A stretch of DNA of 64,000 nucleotides, taken from Hymenobacter volaticus. Lineage in GTDB: Bacteria; Bacteroidota; Bacteroidia; Cytophagales; Hymenobacteraceae. The position numbers were made by a program, and so were the translations under genes. The notes below the pieces were generated by a model. That model made no database searches, had not been told where the DNA came from, and worked only from the letters and a program-made list of their open reading frames with translations. Shown here one piece after another: positions 10,139-18,735 of the stretch (the first letter of the stretch is position 1; each line of letters begins with the position of its first letter). The DNA is taken from positions 4,813,501 through 4,877,500 of the forward strand of contig NZ_CP095061.1 of assembly GCF_022921055.1 (NCBI RefSeq). The letters are read 5' to 3'.

Positions 10139-11242
10139 ATGAAACGCTTTTTACTTCCGTTGCTCGTCGTTCTGACCAGCTTGCCTTTGCTGACCAGCTG
10201 CAAAGACGACAACGACGAACAACCCGACACCCCTACTCTACCAGGCACTACGCTGGCCCAAACGGCAACTTCGCAGGTTCAGTGGACCGGTGTGGCCGTG
10301 ATGCGCGACGGCCGCATCTTCGCCAATTTCCCGCGGATGGAGACTGATACAATACCTTACTCAGTGGCCGAAATTCGCAACACGCAGGCTATTGCTTTTC
10401 CTGATACCACCTGGAACAACTGGAAGCCGTCGTTGCCGGCCCAAAACCGCTTTGTGTGCGTGCAAAGCGTGTACACCGATGCCAACAACTTCCTGTGGGT
10501 GCTCGACGCGGGCTCGCCCCAGATGCGGGGGGTGGTGCGCGGCGGGGCTAAGCTGCTGAAGTTCGACTCCAACACCCGCCAGCTAGTGCAGCGCATCGAC
10601 TTCGACGAAACAGTGGCCTACCCTGCGGGCTATCTCAACGACGTGCGCGTGGATACAGAGCGTAACTTCGCTTACATCACCGATTCCAACCAGGGCGCCA
10701 TCATTGTGGTGAACCTGACTACCGGCCGGAGCCGCCGTTTACTGGGCAACAACCCCACCACCAAATCCGAAAATCTGATTTTGACGGTCGAAGGCCGGGT
10801 CTGGCGCAACCGCAGTGGGAAGCTCCCCTCCCTCGACTCCGATGGCCTAGCACTTTCGCCAGACCGGGAATACATCTACTACCACGCCCTCACGGCCCGT
10901 ACGCTTTACCGCATCGGCACGCAGTACCTGCGCGACGAATCGTTGCCGGCTGGCCAGCTAAGCCAACGCGTGGAGCCGGTGGGTGACACTGGCCCCACCG
11001 ACGGCATGATTTTCGACCCAGCCGGCAATCTGTATTTCACTTCCATCGAGCTAAACGCCGTAACGCGACTTACGACGGAGGGCAAGCTTCAAATTGTGGT
11101 TCAGGACCAACAACTGAAGTGGCCTGATAGCTTCTCCTTTGGTCCCGATGGAGGACTGTACGTTACAACCTCGCAGCTGCACATTCCCCGTTCGCAACGG
11201 ACCGAGCCTTATCAGATCTTTAAGGTCACCCTTCCGCAGTAA
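10139..11242 (+). CDS. Major royal jelly/yellow-family lipoprotein
   Basis: Starting at ATG 10139 the protein (367 residues) opens with a lipoprotein signal (MKRFLLPLLVVLTSLPLLTSC). The body shows features of the MRJP/yellow beta-propeller family: FVCVQSVYTDANN, LWVLDAG, YLNDVRVDTE followed by AYITDS, GAIIVVNLTTG, LSPDREYIYYHAL and DGMIFDPAGNLYFTS. Bacterial members are generally thought to be extracytoplasmic sugar-lactone or quinoprotein-like binding or oxidising proteins; the substrate here is unknown. It would be tethered to the envelope. The next gene lies beyond a repeat-filled gap, so it is probably transcribed alone. Confidence 0.75.
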   Translation: MKRFLLPLLVVLTSLPLLTSCKDDNDEQPDTPTLPGTTLAQTATSQVQWTGVAVMRDGRIFANFPRMETDTIPYSVAEIRNTQAIAFPDTTWNNWKPSLPAQNRFVCVQSVYTDANNFLWVLDAGSPQMRGVVRGGAKLLKFDSNTRQLVQRIDFDETVAYPAGYLNDVRVDTERNFAYITDSNQGAIIVVNLTTGRSRRLLGNNPTTKSENLILTVEGRVWRNRSGKLPSLDSDGLALSPDREYIYYHALTARTLYRIGTQYLRDESLPAGQLSQRVEPVGDTGPTDGMIFDPAGNLYFTSIELNAVTRLTTEGKLQIVVQDQQLKWPDSFSFGPDGGLYVTTSQLHIPRSQRTEPYQIFKVTLPQ

Positions 11243-11291
11243 CCACCTTTCGTGGGCACTAAATAATATTCCGGACAGCCACATAGACAAT

Positions 11292-11461
11292 CGTCCTGCT
11301 GAGCGGAGTGTACAAAGCCGTACCATCTCGCCTGCTAGCACTTCTGTTGCCAAGCTATACCCGTCCTGTTGAGCGCAGCCGAAGCATCTCGCGCGAATCG
11401 TTGAACCGACAAAAGGGTTTACCACACTAGCGAGATGCTTCGGCTACGCTCAGTAGGACGG
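11292..11461. repeat. Dispersed palindromic repeat, copy A (plus a degenerate half copy)
   Basis: Arms 11361-11392 and 11430-11461 are near-perfect inverted copies (32 bases each) around a 37-base loop. The arm core TGAGCGCAGCCGAAGCATCT recurs in copy B at 19690-19784. A decayed half copy (CGTCCTGCTGAGCGGAGTG) starts at 11292. It fills the gap after the royal-jelly-type gene and probably also acts as a transcription end. Confidence 0.7.
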
Positions 11462-11596
11462 CCAGGGTAGTGTTTGGCAGCACTATCATACTAGGTGCCT
11501 CAGGTGTGCTGAGCGGAACTGAGGCGTTCCTAATCTTTTACGCTAGCGAAAGGCAGCAACCGGCTAGTAGCTTTACAGTCTAGTCGGCAGTTTATT

Positions 11597-12769
11597 ATGA
11601 TAACAACAGAAATTTCGGAAAACCCTACGGCCCAGCGGGCGCGCATCGCTATTGCGCTGTTTTTCTTTTTATCGGGATTTGGGTTTTCGACGTGGGCTTC
11701 GCGCATTCCAACCATCCAAAGTCAATTGAGCCTCGATGAGGCGCAGCTAGGGGGCGTATTGTTTGCCTTGCCAACGGGCTTGATGCTCACGTTGCCCGTG
11801 ACCAGCATCCTTCTGCAGCGCTTCAACAGTCGACAGGTTATGCTGGTGGGAGCAGTGCTCTACAATGTGGCGTTGGCCTTGTTGGGGTTTGCGCAGGAAA
11901 CGTGGCAGTTGGTGGCGCTGCTGTTTTGCTTCGGCTGTTCGCGCAACCTGCTCAACATTTCGGTGAACGCGCAGTCAGTGGGAGTGCAAGCGCTCTACGA
12001 CCGGTCTATCATTGCCAGTTTTCATGGCGTGTGGAGCGTAGCGGGCTTTGCCGCCGCCGCGGTAGGCTCGGGCTTAGTAGCAGCCGGGGTGTTGCCGAAG
12101 TACCACTTTCTGGTAGTGGCGGTGGTGCTGACGGCCGTGGCCATCTACTTTTTTCCGAATACCCTGGATATTCGCCCCGACCCAGAGAAGCGCAAAACAG
12201 GCTTCTCGTTACCCGATAAGACCCTCCTAAAATTCGGAATTATTGCCTTTGCCTCCATGGCCTGCGAGGGCACGATGTACGACTGGAGCGGCATCTACTT
12301 CGAGAAAGCCGTGCACATGAGCAAGGAAACGGCCACCATCGGGTTTGCTGTGTACATGGTGGCCATGACCACCGGCCGCTTCAGCGGCGACTGGCTGGCC
12401 AACCGCTACGGCGTGAAGCCGATGCTGCACTACAGCGGCCTACTCATGACCTGCGGCTTAGGCCTGGCCGCGCTGGTTCCGGTGCCGCTGGTAGCGGGCC
12501 TTGGGTTTGTGCTGGTGGGACTTGGCGTTTCGTGCGTGATTCCGATGGTGTTCAGCATGGCCGGCCGCACGTCGGCGCTAAGCTCGGGTTCGGCCATTGC
12601 CGCCGTTTCGATGGTGGGCTATTTTGGGTTTTTGGTGGTGCCCCCGGTTGTGGGCTTTGTGGCTAAGGCAGCTAACCTGCGGTGGTCGTTTGGGCTGGTG
12701 GCACTGTTAGGAGCCGTAGTGGTGGCGTTGGTGCAGCGCGTACGAGAACCCGAGCCACAGGTGTCGTAG
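11597..12769 (+). CDS. Major facilitator superfamily transporter
   Basis: 390 residues with about 12 hydrophobic helices, opening ARIAIALFFFLSGFGFSTW and continuing with ASRIPTIQSQL, a start seen in YbjJ-like and fucose-permease-like MFS members. The loop between helices 2 and 3 carries the weak motif LLQRFNSRQVMLVG, and the centre carries the cytoplasmic loop NTLDIRPDPEKRKTGFSLP. The second half has GRFSGDWLANRYGVKPML, an MFS motif-A repeat. It is an inner-membrane secondary transporter; the substrate could be a sugar or a drug and cannot be told from sequence. The start is ATG 11597, and it stands alone. Confidence 0.8.
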   Translation: MITTEISENPTAQRARIAIALFFFLSGFGFSTWASRIPTIQSQLSLDEAQLGGVLFALPTGLMLTLPVTSILLQRFNSRQVMLVGAVLYNVALALLGFAQETWQLVALLFCFGCSRNLLNISVNAQSVGVQALYDRSIIASFHGVWSVAGFAAAAVGSGLVAAGVLPKYHFLVVAVVLTAVAIYFFPNTLDIRPDPEKRKTGFSLPDKTLLKFGIIAFASMACEGTMYDWSGIYFEKAVHMSKETATIGFAVYMVAMTTGRFSGDWLANRYGVKPMLHYSGLLMTCGLGLAALVPVPLVAGLGFVLVGLGVSCVIPMVFSMAGRTSALSSGSAIAAVSMVGYFGFLVVPPVVGFVAKAANLRWSFGLVALLGAVVVALVQRVREPEPQVS

Positions 12770-12793
12770 CTAGAAGCGGGGTGCTTGCGGTAG

Positions 12794-12856
12794 TGTAGCC
12801 TCGGTAGAGCAGCATCCGTCATCAGAAAGATGGCGCGGCGTTCTACCGAGGCTACA
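12794..12856. terminator. Inverted repeat after the MFS gene
   Basis: TGTAGCCTCGGTAGA at 12794-12808 pairs perfectly with TCTACCGAGGCTACA at 12842-12856, with a 33-base loop. It begins 25 bp after the transporter stop. It is probably a transcription end and may be a dispersed repeat type. Confidence 0.5.
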
Positions 12857-13020
12857 TTGCTTTTGTAGAGGGTCGCCTTCCAGTGTGGTCATTGGATTCC
12901 CGAAAAAGTGCTTTGCATTCAATTCATAAATCAATATATATGCAATAGCAGGCAACGGCTTGCAGGCGTTGCGCATCTAAGAAAGTGGTAACCTTTCTTT
13001 CACTTTGTAAGCTGAATCCG

Positions 13021-13689
13021 ATGAAATCCTTTACGTTTTTTAATGCGTTGGCCGTGTCGGCGCTGATTGGGTTATCTGCCTGTTCTACTTCTGAGGCGCA
13101 GCAAGTGCGGCAAGTCAGCACTTTCGAAACTGTGAGGGCCAGCGGCGCAATGGACATCTACCTGCGCCAAGGGTCAACGACCGAAGTGAAAATAGATGCG
13201 GCTCCTGAACTAGTGGACCACATCAAAACAGAAGTATCGGGCAACACCCTCCGAATCTACCGAGACAAAAAATTCTCTCTCAGCGAATTGATGCGTAGCA
13301 AGTCGGTTAAAGTATACGTGACGACGCCCAAACTTGAAGGCATTGAAGTAAGTGGCGCCTGCGACGTGAAAGGCGAAACGCCCATCAAAGCCGACAACTT
13401 CCACATCAATGCTAGCGGCGCCTCCGATGTTACGCTCACCCTCAACGCCAATTCCGTCAGCACCGACGCCAGCGGCGCCTCCGACATCCGGCTCGAGGGC
13501 CGCGTGGAAACCCAGCGCGTGCAACTCAGCGGCAGCAGCGACTACCGCGCCTCCGACCTACGCAGCGACAAAGCCGACATTGATGCCTCCGGGGCCAGCG
13601 ACGCCTATGTGTTCGTCGACGAGGAGCTATCCTCCCGCAGTTCCGGCGCCTCCGACGTGCGCAACAAAGGCCGAGCCCGTACGCGGTAG
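13021..13689 (+). CDS. Head GIN domain (DUF2807) putative lipoprotein
   Basis: 222 residues from ATG 13021. The signal MKSFTFFNALAVSALIGLSAC ends at a lipobox-like Cys at 21. The body is the DUF2807 beta-helix: FETVRASGAMDIYLRQG, then APELVDHIKTEVSGNTLRI, then stacked turns repeating SGAxD (SGACDV, SGASDVTLTL, SGASDIRLEG, SGSSDYRA, SGASDAYVF, SGASDVRN). Such proteins are abundant in Bacteroidota and probably sit at the outer membrane or surface; their role is not established. Each SGASD motif marks one coil, giving about six visible coils. An earlier in-frame start at 12985 would spoil the signal peptide. Confidence 0.8.
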   Translation: MKSFTFFNALAVSALIGLSACSTSEAQQVRQVSTFETVRASGAMDIYLRQGSTTEVKIDAAPELVDHIKTEVSGNTLRIYRDKKFSLSELMRSKSVKVYVTTPKLEGIEVSGACDVKGETPIKADNFHINASGASDVTLTLNANSVSTDASGASDIRLEGRVETQRVQLSGSSDYRASDLRSDKADIDASGASDAYVFVDEELSSRSSGASDVRNKGRARTR

Positions 13690-14001
13690 TATCTAAGTTT
13701 CACTTATGGTGGTGTATGAAGGAAGCAGATGGACTAGCTCTTTCTGCTTCTTTCTTCTTTAAACTTTATTGTCTCCGAGTTGCCCCATTAAGGTGCGCAC
13801 GCATCAGAAAAGCGTGAAATAAGTTGTGCTCCTAATCCAAAGCGCAACTTCAAGTTTATGACCATGCTTGTGTCATAGTTGAGTGATCAACAGGAGGCTT
13901 AGGGCTGGCTAACGGGTGGGCGACACAAGCCTTCGTAACTTTGGGCTCTTCGGCGGCAGCACAAATACATCTGTTGCTTGGTCGGATTGTTGGCCCTGCT
14001 C
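13690..14001. other. Intergenic region with a weak terminator and a -7-like box
   Basis: GAAGCAGA at 13722-13729 pairs with TCTGCTTC at 13743-13750, followed by a T-rich tract, a weak terminator for the DUF2807 gene. TAACTTTG at 13936-13943 matches the Bacteroidota -7 consensus TAnnTTTG and lies about 60 bp before the next start; no good -33 TTG is present. Nothing else is evident. Confidence 0.4.
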
Positions 14002-14607
14002 ATGCTTCATCGTCACTTCCTCGTTCACAAACCCTACGGCTACCTCAGCCAGTTTATGAGCAACAACCCAAGCGAGGCCCGCAAAAAGCGCTTCCTAGGT
14101 GAGCTGCACGACTTTCCAGAGGGCACCATGCCTATTGGGCGACTCGACGAGCATAGCGAGGGGCTGCTCCTGCTCACCACTGATGGCCGCGTGAGTGAGC
14201 AAATTCGCCGCAAAGACGTGGAGAAGGAATACTTCGCCCAAGTCGATGGCCTCGTCACCGATGAAGCCGTGGCGCAGCTTCAGCAAGGCGTAGAAATAGG
14301 CCTCGCCGATGGTAAATACCAAACCTTGCCTTGCGCTGCCTATCGCCTTTCTGCTCCTCCTGATCTGCCACCTCGCACCCGCCACATTCGCTCCGACCGA
14401 CACGGCCCTACCAGTTGGGTGAGCATCACCGTCACGGAAGGCAAGTACCGGCAGGTGCGCAAGATGACGGCCGCCGCGGGCTTCCCTACGCTTCGCCTAG
14501 TCCGGGTGCGCATCGGCAACATCTGGCTCGGCGACCTCGCGCCAGGCGAGGTGCGAGAAGTGGCAGAATTTGAGGTGAAAGCAGAGGCAGTGGAACTAAG
14601 AAACTGA
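14002..14607 (+). CDS. rluE: rRNA pseudouridine synthase, RluE-like (RsuA/RluB/E/F family)
   Basis: 201 residues from ATG 14002, preferred over a TTG at 13978. The protein starts directly with the catalytic fold (HFLVHKPYGYLSQF) and lacks the N-terminal S4 RNA-binding domain, as in E. coli RluE. The catalytic Asp lies in PIGRLDEHSEGLLLLT. The C-terminal TSWVSITVTEGKYRQVRKMT followed by AAGFPTLRLVRVRIG is characteristic of RluE-type enzymes, which make one pseudouridine in 23S rRNA. The target position is inferred from family only. It probably has its own promoter (TAACTTTG at 13936-13943). Confidence 0.8.
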   Translation: MLHRHFLVHKPYGYLSQFMSNNPSEARKKRFLGELHDFPEGTMPIGRLDEHSEGLLLLTTDGRVSEQIRRKDVEKEYFAQVDGLVTDEAVAQLQQGVEIGLADGKYQTLPCAAYRLSAPPDLPPRTRHIRSDRHGPTSWVSITVTEGKYRQVRKMTAAAGFPTLRLVRVRIGNIWLGDLAPGEVREVAEFEVKAEAVELRN

Positions 14608-14641
14608 CGAACGGATGCCTGATTTAAAAGCCGGCCACCAC

Positions 14642-16624
14642 TTACTGCTGATAATCCGCTAGCTGGCGCATACGCGCGGGCTCGTATAGGCGGCCGTCTT
14701 TCAGCACCAGCTTCACCTTGCGGACGTCGCGTATCTGCTGCAAGGGGTTGCCATCGATGATAATTAGGTCGGCTTGCTTGCCGGCTTCGACGGAACCGGT
14801 GCGCTGGTCTTGCTTCATTACGCGGGCAGGCGTGATGGTGGCAGTTTGCAGAGCTTGCATGGGCGTAAGACCGGCCTCCACATACAGTTCCAACTCTCGC
14901 GCCAAGCTCGTGCCAGGGAAAACCATGTCGGTGCCCGCCACAATGGGTATACCGTTGTCGTACAATATTTTAACGAGAGCAACCAGGCTTTTTTGGAAGG
15001 GCCGGGCTTTGTCGGCATCAGCGGGCGGCATGCCCATGTTCAGGAACAGGGGTTGCAGAGCTTGGGGCAACCCGGCAAAGGCCGGCTCTAGTGCCTTGAT
15101 GTCGTCTTTGGTGGAGCGCAGAAACATTTCGTACACGCCCTCCGTGGGGTCGATAACCGTTTGATGCTGCTTGAGGAACTGGAGCACCCGGGTGCTGGCC
15201 GTATCTTGAAAGTTGATGGACCGGTCGGGGTTGCGCGGCATGGCCTTTGCCACATATTGAATGTGGTTCACTTGGTCCATGCCGGCCTGCACCCCCTGAT
15301 AAATAGTCATGCCCTCGGGAATATGGCCAGTGACGCTTAGCCCCACACGGTGCGCTTCGGTGCAAATGGCCCGTACGATTTCCGGTTTCAGCGAGCTATA
15401 AAGCTTGATTTGGGCGAAGCCATTGGCTTTGTAGCGCTGCACCACCTGCGCGGCTTCGGCAGGCGTATTGGCCCGCACGATGCCTAGTGCGCCGGGTCCG
15501 TCGCCATCAATAATACCAGCCTTGAGGATGTGCGGCCCCACGCCCTGGCCCGCATCAATGGCCTGCTGAATGGCGTTGATGTAGCTGAACTCATTGCCAC
15601 AGTCGCGCACCGTCGTGACGCCGGCGGCCAAATAAGCAGGTCCCCATTCGGGCTGCTGAAAGTGTGCGTGCATGTCCCACAATCCCGGCAGTATGGTTTG
15701 CCCGTCCGCACGAATTACTTCCACTTTCTTGGGAATCTTTACGGTGCCGGCCGCCCCAACCTGCTTGATCTTCCCGTTTTCAACGAGCACCACCGCATTC
15801 GGAATCGTGCGGCCCTGCACCACATCTACCACCGTACCACCCGTAATGGCCAGCACCGACTTTGGTTTGGTGGTTGCGGCATCCGTGGCTGAGGTAAATA
15901 GTCGCATGCCGTAGGTGGCTGCCTTGCCGATGAGCGTAGGAAGCAGGCTTTCATAGGGTTGCCACATCATTTCCAGCTTGTCGCCTTCGGCGTCGTTGGT
16001 GATGACGCACATCAGTCGGCCTTGCTGATCGGTCCAGAGCAATTCGTTGCCCCATACCAAGCCCTTCAATACGTAGCGCTCCAGCACCAGCGGCTTGTTT
16101 TGGAAGGTGAGCTTGTCTTGTCCATCGTGGGTGATGCGGACGGTGCCGGTGGGCAAAATAGGAAGGCTAGTGGGCCGACCATGCTGCTGCCAGTACTGCA
16201 AGAGCACCATCTGCACGGTACCCGGCGAATAGCCCGCTACCGGAAAACTCAACGGTGCCAACGGCCGCGTCTCCACTTTGTCATTCACTTGAATACGAGC
16301 CGTCTGCCCTTGAATCCGGATGGTATCGTTAATAGTAGAAAAGCGCGAGGTACTGCCTTTGATAGCCAAACTCACGGGCGACAGGTCCGGCGTCACGACC
16401 AGCTTAGCTTGCAACGGCACCGTCGCGCCCCGGTCCACAAACCGGAAATCCACGTCGTAAGTCAGGGTTTGCGCGGTGCGGGTAAGCCGGTACGTTTCTT
16501 TGCCAATCGGCTGCTCGAATTTGTGGAGCACAAACGTGCCACTGTCGGCCAGGCTGCCAGGTTGCGTTTGGGCGGCGACTGGCAGGTGCAAAGCCATAGC
16601 TAGCAATAGCAAATACTGTCTCAT
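14642..16624 (-). CDS. Secreted amidohydrolase with an extra N-terminal domain
   Basis: 660 residues, starting ATG 16624 with a signal peptide (MRQYLLLLAMALHLPVAAQ). Residues 20-265 form a beta-rich region of unknown function (HKFEQPIGKETYRLTRTAQ). The amidohydrolase barrel follows from about 275: GLWDMHAHF (metal-binding HxH), a metal-bridging Lys in AQIKLYSSL, His in SVTGHIPEG and VNHIQYV, and Asp in IVAGTDMVFPGT. The C-terminal ADLIIIDGNPLQQI is typical of the imidazolonepropionase/prolidase-like group. It should be a periplasmic metal-dependent hydrolase, perhaps of peptides or cyclic amides; the substrate is unknown. Confidence 0.78.
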   Translation of the reverse strand: MRQYLLLLAMALHLPVAAQTQPGSLADSGTFVLHKFEQPIGKETYRLTRTAQTLTYDVDFRFVDRGATVPLQAKLVVTPDLSPVSLAIKGSTSRFSTINDTIRIQGQTARIQVNDKVETRPLAPLSFPVAGYSPGTVQMVLLQYWQQHGRPTSLPILPTGTVRITHDGQDKLTFQNKPLVLERYVLKGLVWGNELLWTDQQGRLMCVITNDAEGDKLEMMWQPYESLLPTLIGKAATYGMRLFTSATDAATTKPKSVLAITGGTVVDVVQGRTIPNAVVLVENGKIKQVGAAGTVKIPKKVEVIRADGQTILPGLWDMHAHFQQPEWGPAYLAAGVTTVRDCGNEFSYINAIQQAIDAGQGVGPHILKAGIIDGDGPGALGIVRANTPAEAAQVVQRYKANGFAQIKLYSSLKPEIVRAICTEAHRVGLSVTGHIPEGMTIYQGVQAGMDQVNHIQYVAKAMPRNPDRSINFQDTASTRVLQFLKQHQTVIDPTEGVYEMFLRSTKDDIKALEPAFAGLPQALQPLFLNMGMPPADADKARPFQKSLVALVKILYDNGIPIVAGTDMVFPGTSLARELELYVEAGLTPMQALQTATITPARVMKQDQRTGSVEAGKQADLIIIDGNPLQQIRDVRKVKLVLKDGRLYEPARMRQLADYQQ

Positions 16625-16727
16625 AGAGTTACCTATTTAGGCGGCAATATACTTGGCTAGCGGCAGGTATCTTGTTGTCAACCATGCCGTTCCTACTGCC
16701 GCAACTCTCCACCGCCACCGACAAAAA

Positions 16728-16767
16728 AAGAGAAGGCCACAGCAGACGTCTGCTGTGGCCTTCTCTT
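16728..16767 (-). terminator. 40-bp perfect palindrome, terminator of pectate lyase 2
   Basis: The stretch is its own reverse complement with no loop, centred on GACGTC at 16745-16750. Read on the minus strand it runs into seven T, 31 bp beyond the lyase stop codon. It also faces the amidohydrolase promoter region. Confidence 0.85.
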
Positions 16768-16797
16768 ATTCAGGTGATACTTGGTTTTACCGCCAAC

Positions 16798-18273
16798 TTA
16801 CTTGACAGTGGCAACTGGCGTGACGAGGCTATTCAAATAGACTTCCAGCATAGTGTAGCCGCTTGCGTCCAGTTTGGCGCGGTCGGCGGGGTCTTTGGGG
16901 TTGAGGCGCTGGCGTGTTTCCCAGGCATCGGGCATGCCGTCGTGGTCGGTATCGGCGGGAGCTGGTTTAGAAGCTAGAACCGGCCACGCTTTCTGAGAAA
17001 CCGTGTAGGGAGTGCCATGTGGGTAGCCGCCCTGCACATCGATGATGCGGCCGGTACGGTTGACCACATTGCGAATAATGCGCTGGTCGAGGGTATCGCG
17101 CTTGGGCAAACTGGCCCCAACATGCTGTAGTACAGACTTGTAGGCATCGGCGGCCGTTTGGGTGGCGGTAGGTCCTAAATCGAAAGGGGCAGTAGCTTTG
17201 GCTTGCACCGTGTCGGCGGCGGCACCGCCATTCATGGTTACACCGAGCCAGTTGTGTCGAGTCACGTCGGCGCTGGCGTCTACATAGTTGCCTGTCACAT
17301 AGAACTTACCGTAGGGCAGCGGGTTAGCGCCTTTCTCGATCTTGTAGGGGTTCAGCACCCGCGCCTTCACGTTTTCTTTGGTGGAGGGGCCGTATTTGTA
17401 GTAGTTGTTGACGATGTTGTAGTTGCCGCCTTCGCCAGCGTACACGTTGTTTTCGCCCCAATTGTAAAGCACATTGTTGCGGAAATCCACGTTTTCGAAG
17501 CCCGCGGAGTGCGTGTAGCGGCTGCCGTTGAAGCGGGGCGTGCGGTTTTTGCAGCTCGCAAACAAGTTATGGTGCATGGTGGCGTGCTGCCCGCCCCAGA
17601 TGCCCCCAAACCCGTGCTGCTCGAAATCTTTGTCGCCGGTTTCGAAGTGGTAGGAGTAGTTGAGCGGCTCGCTGATTAGGTTCCACTGCAAAGTAGTACT
17701 GTCGCCTTCGTACACCGAAAAACACTCGTCCGTCGACCAGCTCATGGTGCAATGGTCCACGATAAGGCGGCTGTTGCGCATGCCGCCAAAGGCATCGTCG
17801 CCGCCGGCTCCATCTACTTGCCCCTTGTTCTGGTTTTTGTCGCCCATGCGGAAGCGCACAAACCGGATAACGACATTGTTGGCTTTCAACCCCACCGGAT
17901 AATCCGCCAAGCAAATACCGTCGCCCGGTGCCGTTTGTCCCGCAATGGTAGTATTGGACTTGCTGATAATGAGCGGCGAAGCTAGGTGAATGGTGCCCGA
18001 CACCCGAAACACGATGGTGCGCGCCGCGGCCGGTTTGGTTAGCGCGTAGCGCAGGCTACCAGGCTGGTCGTCGTCTTTGAGGTTGGTGACTTCGAAAACG
18101 GTAGTTGGCACGGCAACCGAGCCCCGACCGCCGGAAGTGTAACGGCCCGCTCCTTCCGCTCCTGGAAATGCCACTGGCGGTGTAGCCACCGGCCCAGCCC
18201 CCATCATGGCCAGCAACCCCAACCCAACAACTGTAGCAGATAGACAATAAGCCCGATACGAGTGGCGAAACAT
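16798..18273 (-). CDS. Secreted pectate lyase family protein, no sorting tail
   Basis: 491 residues from ATG 18273 (an ATG at 18288 is also possible), with a signal peptide ending near PVATPPVAFPGAEG. The beta-helix lyase domain is closely related to the protein at 6950-8713: GGRGSVAVPTTVFEVTNL, NTTIAGQTAPGDGI, VDHCTMSWSTDE, SYHFETGDKDFEQHGFGG and NYYKYGPS all match. The calcium-type DTDHDGMPDAWE segment is present, but the protein ends soon after (YLNSLVTPVATVK) and lacks the Por sorting tail of its paralogue. It may stay in the periplasm or leave by another route. The frame is intact. A shared operator-like palindrome lies about 150 bp upstream. Confidence 0.85.
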   Translation of the reverse strand: MFRHSYRAYCLSATVVGLGLLAMMGAGPVATPPVAFPGAEGAGRYTSGGRGSVAVPTTVFEVTNLKDDDQPGSLRYALTKPAAARTIVFRVSGTIHLASPLIISKSNTTIAGQTAPGDGICLADYPVGLKANNVVIRFVRFRMGDKNQNKGQVDGAGGDDAFGGMRNSRLIVDHCTMSWSTDECFSVYEGDSTTLQWNLISEPLNYSYHFETGDKDFEQHGFGGIWGGQHATMHHNLFASCKNRTPRFNGSRYTHSAGFENVDFRNNVLYNWGENNVYAGEGGNYNIVNNYYKYGPSTKENVKARVLNPYKIEKGANPLPYGKFYVTGNYVDASADVTRHNWLGVTMNGGAAADTVQAKATAPFDLGPTATQTAADAYKSVLQHVGASLPKRDTLDQRIIRNVVNRTGRIIDVQGGYPHGTPYTVSQKAWPVLASKPAPADTDHDGMPDAWETRQRLNPKDPADRAKLDASGYTMLEVYLNSLVTPVATVK

Positions 18274-18288
18274 AGAAGCAAAAAACAT

Positions 18289-18735
18289 ACAAGCAGACTG
18301 ACAGCGCAAATGAAAGGTAGAAGCCAAACCGGGCAACAAGCCGCAGATGGACCCACAACCGTAGCTTGATATTACTGAAATAGCAGGCGGCGTGGGAAGT
18401 AGCAAGCGTATTTCTTTGCGCAATCGATGTCGGCAACGTTGCCAGCAAGCCCAACGCTTAAAGGATTTTCCTCTAAGGGAGTTAATAGCACAGAGACAGT
18501 GTTGGGTGGTGTGTACGGGCGCAGCAGTGGTCTACTTAGTTGAAGCAGAGTACAGCCTGGACGTAAGCACGACGGTAGCGCCAAATGTTTTTTACACTAC
18601 CGCTGTGCTTGTGCTTAGGTGTTTGCTTGAACTCCTTACGCTCTTTGGTAAGCGCATCAATACCACCATTCTGCTTACCTTGGAAGTTAGCTTACCGCGT
18701 TTACAGGCTATTAGACAGTTGTTTTGGCTTATTCG
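18289..18735. other. Divergent promoter region between pectate lyase 2 and a secreted protein
   Basis: About 450 bases without a convincing gene. It holds the GGCAACGTTGCC palindrome at 18432-18443. Short open frames here have no plausible start or domain. Confidence 0.5.
18432..18443. promoter_or_regulatory. Putative operator palindrome upstream of pectate lyase 2
   Basis: GGCAACGTTGCC is identical to the 12-mer at 8904-8915. The flanks are also similar (GCAATCGATGTC here, GCAATCGTTGCC there), so the shared element is longer than the palindrome. It sits about 150 bp ahead of the lyase start. A LacI-type regulator is inferred from the central-CG palindrome. Confidence 0.5.
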
